Source: Eubacteriales Family XIII. Incertae Sedis bacterium (GTDB lineage Bacteria > Bacillota_A > Clostridia > Peptostreptococcales > Anaerovoracaceae). Taken from it: a stretch of 6,766 nucleotides of DNA. This document shows, piece by piece, positions 1 to 6,766 of this stretch. The position numbers were made by a program, and so were the translations under genes. The stretch covers positions 1 to 6,766 of the forward strand of contig JAITLA010000061.1 in NCBI GenBank assembly GCA_031278145.1, given 5' to 3'. The notes beneath the pieces were generated by a model. It was not told the origin of the DNA. It saw only the letters and a list, made by a program, of their open reading frames with translations, and made no database searches. Within the stretch, counting starts at the first letter, position 1; each line of letters opens with the position of its first letter.

Positions 1-1
1 C

Positions 2-1861
2 AGCGGCATTATGATGTACATGCTGATGGGTTCGATCATCATCTTTCTGCTGCTGGACGGGAAGGATTGCGTTATCATGATCGCCTTGTACCTCGCGATC
101 GTGAACGCCTGCATATTCGGCAGCTACTTCCGCCCGGATCTCGTCACGCACTTCGCCAACGAATTTACGCAGTATTCGGACAACGCAATCACTGTAATCC
201 TGAGCAGCATAGCCGTCGGATTCATCATCAAATTCCAGAACAAGGTATACAACGACGCGCGCAAACGCGCCGAGGACGCGTCCGCGGCCAAGGCCGATTT
301 TCTTTCAAACATGTCGCACGAGATACGCACGCCGATGAACGCCATCATAGGCATGACCGCCATCGGGTACGCGGCGTCCGATGTCGAGCGCAAGAATTAC
401 GCGTTTGAGAAGATAGAGGCGGCGTCCTCCCACCTGCTCGGCGTCATCAACGATATACTGGATATGTCGAAGATAGAGGCAAACAAGCTGGAGCTGTCCT
501 ATGAGGAATTCGATTTTGAAAGGATGTTGCAAAGGGTTGTAAACGTCATAAACTTCCGCGTCGAAGAGAAGCACCACAACTTCACGGTGTACATCGACAA
601 GCATATCCCGCGAAACCTCATCGGCGACGATCAGCGTTTGACGCAGGTGATCACAAATCTCCTGAGCAACGCGGTGAAATTTACGCCCGAAAACGGGACC
701 GTCAAACTCCGCGCGATGCTCGAAAGCGAAGAGGAAGCGGCATGCACGCTCCGCATCGAGGTGACGGATTCCGGCATCGGGATCAGCCCGGAGCAGCAGA
801 CGCGCCTGTTCGCCTCCTTTCAGCAGGCGGAGGTCGGCACCTCGCGCAAATTCGGCGGCACGGGTCTGGGACTCGCCATATCGAAGCGGATCGTGGAGAT
901 GATGGACGGACGCGTATGGGTGGATTCGCAGCTCGGCCGAGGGGCGACCTTTGGGTTTACCGTGAAATGCGGGCGCGGCACGGCGCATGACGACCGGCAG
1001 GGTTTACTCAATCCCGACGTAAACCGAAAAAACATCCGGATGCTGGCTGTGGACGACGCCGAAGAAATTCGGGAATTCTTTCTCGATACGGCGCTCCGGC
1101 TGGGTATCAAATGCGATGTCGCGGAAAGCGGCGGCGAGGCCATCTCCGTCATAGAGAAAAACGGCGCGTACGACGTGTATTTCGTGGATTGGCGTATGCC
1201 CGGCATGGACGGCGTGGAGCTGGCGCGCCGCATTCGGGAGAAGAAAGCCGCGCAGTCCATGGTGATCATGATCTCCGCGGCGGAATGGGGCACAATCGAG
1301 AACGACGCAAAGGAGGCCGGCGTTGACCGATTCATGTCAAAGCCGCTCTTCCCGTCCGCGATCGCCGACTGCATAAACGAATGCCTCGGGGTGGCGCCCT
1401 ACGAAAAGGAGGCGAAAGACGCGCATGAGGACATCGATTTTTCGGGCGCGCGTCTGCTCGTGGCGGAGGATGTGGAGATCAACCGCGAGATTCTGGCGGC
1501 CCTGCTCGAACCCACGCGGCTTGCGATCGATTACGCGGAGGACGGTCTGGAAGCCCTGCGGCTCTACAGCGACGCGCCGGAGCGCTACGATCTGATATTC
1601 ATGGACGTGCAAATGCCCAAAATGGACGGTTACGAGGCCACGGCCCGCATACGCGCGCTCGACAATAAGGCGGCCCAAAGCGTGCCGATCATCGCGATGA
1701 CGGCGAACGTATTCCGCGAGGATATCGAACGCTGCATCGCCTCCGGCATGAACGACCACATCGGCAAACCGCTCGATTTCGACGATGTTATCGACAAGCT
1801 GACGCAGTATCTGGACAAAAGCCAAGGGCCGGAAAGGTCTTTCTCTCTGCGCGGTTGCTGA
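2..1861 (+). CDS. Hybrid sensor histidine kinase with two receiver domains, 5' end missing
   Basis: This is an inner-membrane signalling kinase that autophosphorylates on a histidine and relays phosphate to its own receiver domains. The frame is open to the left edge, so the true start lies outside; residues are numbered from the first visible Met at position 11. Hydrophobic segments at about 1-15, 20-40 and 58-75 are the end of a multi-helix membrane domain, followed by a short linker helix. The HisKA domain has the H-box SHEIRTP with the phospho-acceptor His103. The ATPase domain shows the N-box (Asn216, Asn220), DSGIGIS (253-259) and GGTGLGL (282-288). Receiver 1 has Asp348-Asp349, phospho-site Asp393 and Lys444. 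Receiver 2 has Glu486-Asp487, phospho-site Asp532 and Lys586. Both receivers look functional. No HPt or DNA-binding domain follows, so a separate partner must carry the output. The ligand cannot be told from the visible part. A 124-base gap separates it from the copper genes, so a shared role is unproven. Confidence 0.95.
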   Translation, partial: SGIMMYMLMGSIIIFLLLDGKDCVIMIALYLAIVNACIFGSYFRPDLVTHFANEFTQYSDNAITVILSSIAVGFIIKFQNKVYNDARKRAEDASAAKADFLSNMSHEIRTPMNAIIGMTAIGYAASDVERKNYAFEKIEAASSHLLGVINDILDMSKIEANKLELSYEEFDFERMLQRVVNVINFRVEEKHHNFTVYIDKHIPRNLIGDDQRLTQVITNLLSNAVKFTPENGTVKLRAMLESEEEAACTLRIEVTDSGIGISPEQQTRLFASFQQAEVGTSRKFGGTGLGLAISKRIVEMMDGRVWVDSQLGRGATFGFTVKCGRGTAHDDRQGLLNPDVNRKNIRMLAVDDAEEIREFFLDTALRLGIKCDVAESGGEAISVIEKNGAYDVYFVDWRMPGMDGVELARRIREKKAAQSMVIMISAAEWGTIENDAKEAGVDRFMSKPLFPSAIADCINECLGVAPYEKEAKDAHEDIDFSGARLLVAEDVEINREILAALLEPTRLAIDYAEDGLEALRLYSDAPERYDLIFMDVQMPKMDGYEATARIRALDNKAAQSVPIIAMTANVFREDIERCIASGMNDHIGKPLDFDDVIDKLTQYLDKSQGPERSFSLRGC

Positions 1862-1897
1862 ATCGAAGCGACCGCAATCGCCGAAAATTCCATGCCG

Positions 1898-1927
1898 CTG
1901 ATTTAAAAAAAATCGCATCCGCATAAT
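1898..1927 (+). promoter_or_regulatory. Weak sigma-70-type promoter candidate before the copper genes
   Basis: CATAAT at 1922-1927 matches the -10 consensus at five of six bases. CTGATT at 1898-1903, 18 bases upstream, matches the -35 consensus at only three of six. It lies in the AT-richest part of the gap that precedes the first copper gene, where a promoter is expected. The -35 is poor, so either an activator assists or the call is wrong. Confidence 0.3.
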
Positions 1928-1936
1928 TCGCACACA

Positions 1937-1967
1937 TTCCCCCGGTAGACTGGAGGCAATCGGGGAA
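1937..1967 (+). promoter_or_regulatory. Inverted repeat / stem-loop abutting the ribosome binding site
   Basis: TTCCCC (1937-1942) is the exact inverse of GGGGAA (1962-1967). In RNA the pairing can continue past a bulged C at 1943 with G1944-C1961, G1945-U1960 and U1946-A1959, leaving a loop at 1947-1958. The stem ends directly against the AGGAGG at 1968-1973. It could be a DNA operator downstream of the promoter candidate or an RNA element that affects ribosome access. No known metal-regulator consensus is clearly matched. Confidence 0.35.
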
Positions 1968-1973
1968 AGGAGG
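1967..1973 (+). promoter_or_regulatory. Ribosome binding site with long spacing
   Basis: AAGGAGG is a strong Shine-Dalgarno sequence, but it stands 12 bases before the ATG at 1986, longer than the usual 5-9. No in-frame ATG, GTG or TTG lies between them, and the next in-frame candidate, TTG at 1998, would be farther still. The ATG at 1986 is therefore kept. Confidence 0.7.
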
Positions 1974-1985
1974 CGTTCGCCGCCG

Positions 1986-3347
1986 ATGGAATCGGGATTG
2001 AAAACGAAGAAGCTGCACATCGGCGGTATGTATTGCGCCGCCTGCCAAAGCAAGATAGAACGGAGACTGCGAAGCACGGCCGGCATCGCGTCCGCCGAGG
2101 CGGACTACGGCGCCGGGACCGCCGTAGTCGTCTACGACACGGACATCATTACGCTGCGGGAGATCGCGGCCATTCTGGAGAGGATGGATTATCGCGTTCT
2201 CGACGGCGGGACCGCCGCGCCGCGGGGCGGCGATGCCGCCGGCGTATTGCTGCTTTTTCTCGCCGCGTACATGCTCCTTAGGCACTATCGTTTGACGGGC
2301 TTTTTCAACGTATTCCCGACCGCCGAGTCCGGCATGGGCTACGGCCTTTTGTCGCTCCTCGGGCTTCTGACTTCCCTGCATTGCGTCGCCATGTGCGGCG
2401 GCCTCAACCTGTCGCGCTGCATTCCGCGGCCGGGCGGGGGAGACGGCGGCGGAAAGCTCGCCGCGCTGCGCCCGAGCTTCCTTTATAATCTCGGTCGCGT
2501 GATCTCCTATACGGCGGTCGGCGCCGCAGTCGGCGCGCTGGGCGGCGTGTTCACGCCCACGGGCTTGTTCCGGGGCGCCGTGCAGCTCATCGCGGGCGCG
2601 TTCATGATCATCGTGGGACTCAATATGCTCGGCCTCTTCCCCGGGCTTCGCCGTCTCGCGCCGCGCCTGCCGCGCGGCCTCGCGGAGCGGATCGACGCCG
2701 AAAAGGACAGATCGGGCAGTCCCCTGCTCATCGGACTTTTGAACGGTCTCATGCCCTGCGGTCCCCTGCAGGCCATGCAGCTTTACGCGCTGTCCGCGGG
2801 CAGTCTCCTGCGCGGCGCGCTGTCCATGCTCGCGTTCAGCCTCGGCACGGTTCCCCTCATGTTCGGACTCGGGGCCTTGAGTTCTCTGCTCGGCAGAAAG
2901 TTCACGCGCAAGGTCGTGACGATCGGCGCCTCGCTGGTCGTCGTTCTCGGCCTGTCGATGTTCTCGCAGGGCTTCAGCCTGTCCGGGCTGTCGCTCGACT
3001 TCCTGCCCGGACAGGCGGCGAGCGAAACGGCGGACAGTTCCCCGGTCGCCATCGAGGACGGGCGGCAGATCGTGCGCAGCACATTGCGGCCGGGGAGCTA
3101 TCCCGCCATCACCGTGCAGGCCGGTATGCCCGTCGAGTGGACGATCGACGCGCCGCGGGGCAGTATCAACGGCTGTAACAACCGCGTTATCATCCCCGAA
3201 TACGGCGTTGAATACAGCTTCCGGACCGGTGAAAACCGTATCGCGTTCACACCCTCCGAGGCGGGGCGCTTCTCCTACACCTGCTGGATGGGCATGATCC
3301 GCGGCTCCATCACGGTGGTGGAGGGCGCGGCGGCGGGCGGCGCGTGA
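1986..3347 (+). CDS. HMA–membrane (TauE/SafE or DsbD-like)–cupredoxin fusion protein
   Basis: This 453-residue membrane protein probably handles copper across the membrane. Residues 8-70 form an HMA domain with a GMYCAAC loop (Cys17, Cys20), a Cu(I)-type site. Seven hydrophobic helices follow at about 84-98, 117-145, 165-188, 194-216, 246-270, 274-298 and 309-328. Helix 2 has HCVAMCGG (His132, Cys133, Met136, Cys137) and helix 5 has MPCGP (Cys258), the paired motifs of the family usually named sulfite exporter TauE/SafE or DsbD_2. Residues from about 350 to 449 resemble an EfeO-type cupredoxin domain, with GCNN (Cys397) and TCWMGM (Cys433, Met435, Met437). Arg/Lys-rich loops at 146-164, 217-245 and 299-308 place the HMA domain inside and the cupredoxin outside. 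It starts a likely copper operon with copA and copZ. The family name suggests sulfite export, but the domains and neighbours argue for copper. The exact reaction is unknown. Confidence 0.9.
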   Translation: MESGLKTKKLHIGGMYCAACQSKIERRLRSTAGIASAEADYGAGTAVVVYDTDIITLREIAAILERMDYRVLDGGTAAPRGGDAAGVLLLFLAAYMLLRHYRLTGFFNVFPTAESGMGYGLLSLLGLLTSLHCVAMCGGLNLSRCIPRPGGGDGGGKLAALRPSFLYNLGRVISYTAVGAAVGALGGVFTPTGLFRGAVQLIAGAFMIIVGLNMLGLFPGLRRLAPRLPRGLAERIDAEKDRSGSPLLIGLLNGLMPCGPLQAMQLYALSAGSLLRGALSMLAFSLGTVPLMFGLGALSSLLGRKFTRKVVTIGASLVVVLGLSMFSQGFSLSGLSLDFLPGQAASETADSSPVAIEDGRQIVRSTLRPGSYPAITVQAGMPVEWTIDAPRGSINGCNNRVIIPEYGVEYSFRTGENRIAFTPSEAGRFSYTCWMGMIRGSITVVEGAAAGGA

Positions 3348-3410
3348 CCGGCGGCTTTTATCGGCAAAACACCGGGCCGCGCCCCATGCGTAAAAACGGC
3401 GTGGAACCCG

Positions 3411-3423
3411 AATCGCGGCGATT
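3411..3423 (+). promoter_or_regulatory. 13-base palindrome before the DUF2318 gene
   Basis: AATCGC, a central G, then GCGATT form a perfect odd-centred palindrome that ends one base before the AGGAGG at 3424. It could be a small protein-binding site, or a 5-bp RNA stem with a 3-base loop next to the ribosome binding site. Short palindromes are frequent in GC-rich DNA, so chance is a real alternative. The rest of the 88-base gap (3348-3435) shows no terminator or clear promoter. Confidence 0.25.
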
Positions 3424-3429
3424 AGGAGG
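3424..3429 (+). promoter_or_regulatory. Ribosome binding site that fixes the DUF2318 start
   Basis: AGGAGG lies six bases before the ATG at 3436 and directly against the in-frame ATG at 3430. Only the second leaves normal ribosome spacing, so the start is placed at 3436. Confidence 0.85.
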
Positions 3430-3435
3430 ATGCGA

Positions 3436-3957
3436 ATGACACAGACAAAGGGCCGCGGGAGGCGCGCGGACGGAAAAGGGCCGGGCAGGATGGGGCTTAC
3501 GGTTGCGATCGCCGTCGTCGTCGTCGCGGCGGCGCTCCTCGCGATCAGGAGCGATCTCGGCGGCGGAAACGCCAAACCCGTCGTGGACGCCGATCTCGTG
3601 ATCCCCCTCGGGGAGATATCGACGACCGCGCGTTTTTATCCCGTCGAAATAGACGGAACGCCGCTGGAGGTTATCGCGGTGGAAGCGCCGGACGGCACGA
3701 CCCGCACCGCGTTCAACACCTGTCAGGTCTGTTACAGTTCCGGCAGGGGCTATTACGAGCAGGACGGCGACGCGCTGGTATGCCAAAACTGCGGGAACCG
3801 CTTCCGCATGGACCGGGTGGAGGTGCAATCGGGCGGCTGCAATCCCGTGCCCATCTTCCCGCAAAACAAGACCGTAGCCGACGGGAACATCACGATTTCC
3901 AAGGAATTTCTCGCCGAGGCAAAGGGCATTTTCTCGAATTGGAAAACGGCGTATTGA
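3436..3957 (+). CDS. Membrane-anchored DUF2318 cysteine-cluster protein
   Basis: This 173-residue protein has a basic N-terminus (many Arg/Lys), one hydrophobic helix at about 19-38 and a soluble domain that should lie outside the membrane. The soluble part carries the DUF2318 pattern: NTCQVCY (Cys96, Cys99), GYYEQ, then CQNCGNRF (Cys116, Cys119), and GGCNPVPI (Cys135). Four of the five cysteines form two CxxC pairs that could bind a metal or an Fe-S centre; the fifth sits in the family's GGCNP signature. No function is established for the family. Members also occur near iron-transport genes such as the P19-type systems, as far as I recall. Longer relatives carry several membrane helices; this is a short form with one anchor. 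It lies 88 bases after the fusion gene and 19 bases before copA, so it is probably co-transcribed. A role in extracytoplasmic redox or metal hand-over for copper export is an inference from these neighbours. Confidence 0.9.
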   Translation: MTQTKGRGRRADGKGPGRMGLTVAIAVVVVAAALLAIRSDLGGGNAKPVVDADLVIPLGEISTTARFYPVEIDGTPLEVIAVEAPDGTTRTAFNTCQVCYSSGRGYYEQDGDALVCQNCGNRFRMDRVEVQSGGCNPVPIFPQNKTVADGNITISKEFLAEAKGIFSNWKTAY

Positions 3958-3961
3958 CGAT

Positions 3962-3969
3962 GAGGTGAT
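3962..3969 (+). promoter_or_regulatory. Ribosome binding site that fixes the copA start
   Basis: GAGGTGAT matches eight bases of the full anti-Shine-Dalgarno complement. Possible starts are GTG 3965, ATG 3968 and ATG 3977. The first two overlap this site, while ATG 3977 leaves a workable gap and begins right before the first HMA strand. ATG 3977 is therefore chosen. Confidence 0.75.
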
Positions 3970-3976
3970 GCGTGAA

Positions 3977-6436
<2,460 letters not shown>

Positions 6437-6454
6437 GCGCGGGAGGAGGTATCG

Positions 6455-6664
6455 ATGGAAGAAATAATTCTAAACGTAGACGGTATGTCATGTGAACATT
6501 GCGTAAAAGCCGTTACAAACGCCGTCGGAGCGCTGGACGGCGTGGACGCGGTCCGCGTGGATTTGGGCGCAAAGACCGTGCGCATCACGCGCGACGCGGC
6601 AAAGGCCCCGCTTGACAAAATCCGGCTTGCGATCGAGGATCAGGGCTACGAGGTGCGCGCGTAA
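6455..6664 (+). CDS. copZ: Cytosolic copper chaperone CopZ
   Basis: This 69-residue soluble protein is a single HMA domain that carries Cu(I) to CopA and buffers it in the cytosol. It has the GMSCEHC loop with Cys13 and Cys16; the His between the cysteines is typical of bacterial CopZ and unlike the CAAC loops of copA. Tyr65 in the final GYEV stretch corresponds to the tyrosine near the copper site in Bacillus CopZ, and the length equals that protein's 69 residues. AGGAGGT at 6444-6450 precedes the ATG by four bases. The gene lies 18 bases after the copA stop, so translation from the same transcript is likely. A periplasmic mercury-binding MerP-like role is unlikely because there is no signal peptide and no mer genes are nearby. 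Confidence 0.95.
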   Translation: MEEIILNVDGMSCEHCVKAVTNAVGALDGVDAVRVDLGAKTVRITRDAAKAPLDKIRLAIEDQGYEVRA

Positions 6665-6670
6665 TACGGC

Positions 6671-6715
6671 GGGGGGGGGGTGGGGGGGGGGGGGGGCCCC
6701 CCCCCCCCCCCCCCC
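6671..6715. repeat. G-run joined to C-run, probable artefact
   Basis: Ten G, one T and fifteen G (6671-6696) are followed directly by nineteen C (6697-6715). The join is a nearly perfect inverted repeat without a loop. Such runs are rare in bacterial genomes and typical of no-signal poly-G reads from two-colour sequencing merged with their reverse complement. It begins seven bases after the copZ stop codon and is the point where reliable sequence ends. Confidence 0.8.
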
Positions 6716-6766
6716 ACCAAGACGCGGGCACAGCCCGGCAAACCCCAAAAAACAACCCGCACGCCA
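6716..6766. other. T-free tail after the homopolymer, unreliable sequence
   Basis: These 51 bases contain only A, C and G, unlike the rest of the window. One short hairpin (CGGGC, three bases, GCCCG at 6725-6737) is present but is not followed by a T-run on either strand. No gene or site is supported. The stretch is best treated as low-quality contig end. Confidence 0.6.

Noticed and set aside
2..1861. The kinase as the copper sensor of the operon
   Set aside because: The visible part has no metal-binding motif, no DNA-binding output, and is separated by a 124-base gap. Proximity alone is too weak.
1900..1914. GATTT–AAATC inverted repeat as a terminator for the kinase gene
   Set aside because: The stem is five A/T-rich pairs with no following T-run, so it cannot act as a standard intrinsic terminator.
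3430..3435. Earlier DUF2318 start at ATG 3430
   Set aside because: It directly abuts AGGAGG with no spacing; ATG 3436 has the proper six-base gap.
1788..3575. Open frame of 595 codons on the - strand across three + strand genes
   Set aside because: It crosses several gene boundaries and an intergenic gap, and its product is a low-complexity Arg/Ala/Glu-rich chain. It is a shadow of GC-rich coding sequence.
3965..3976. Earlier copA starts at GTG 3965 or ATG 3968
   Set aside because: Both overlap the GAGGTGAT ribosome binding site, leaving no room for initiation.
6671..6737. Terminator or G-quadruplex after copZ
   Set aside because: No T-run follows on either strand, and the homopolymer pattern fits a technical artefact better than a biological structure.

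Overview
The window is a GC-rich stretch of bacterial DNA with every gene on the + strand. Strong AGGAGG-type ribosome binding sites, a CopA–CopZ copper pair and a DUF2318 protein of the kind common in anaerobic Firmicutes suggest a member of the Bacillota, probably a high-GC Clostridia lineage assembled from a metagenome or draft genome. The taxonomic guess is an inference from gene content, and no marker gene is present.

Layout: (1) Positions 2-1861 hold the 3' part of a hybrid sensor histidine kinase whose membrane domain runs off the left edge. It has a HisKA domain, an ATPase domain and two receiver domains. (2) Positions 1862-1985 form the only sizeable intergenic gap before the copper genes. 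It holds a weak promoter candidate and a stem-loop/inverted repeat touching the next ribosome binding site. (3) Positions 1986-6664 look like one copper-handling operon: an HMA–seven-helix membrane–cupredoxin fusion, a membrane-anchored DUF2318 protein with five cysteines, the Cu(I)-exporting P1B-type ATPase CopA with two N-terminal HMA domains, and the small cytosolic copper chaperone CopZ. Gaps between these genes are 88, 19 and 18 bases. (4) Positions 6671-6715 are a G-run followed by a C-run, followed by 51 bases with no T. This looks like a contig-end sequencing or assembly artefact.

How the genes probably work together: CopZ binds Cu(I) in the cytosol and delivers it to the HMA domains and membrane CPC site of CopA, which pumps it out using ATP. 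The fusion protein carries a third, independent type of HMA-bearing polypeptide on the cytosolic side. By loop-charge topology, its cupredoxin-like domain lies outside the membrane. The DUF2318 protein also presents its cysteine domain outside. The two extra proteins therefore look like an extracytoplasmic copper or redox arm added to the standard CopA–CopZ exporter. No CsoR, CueR or CopY regulator lies within the window. The kinase has no DNA-binding output domain, and nothing in the sequence ties it to copper.
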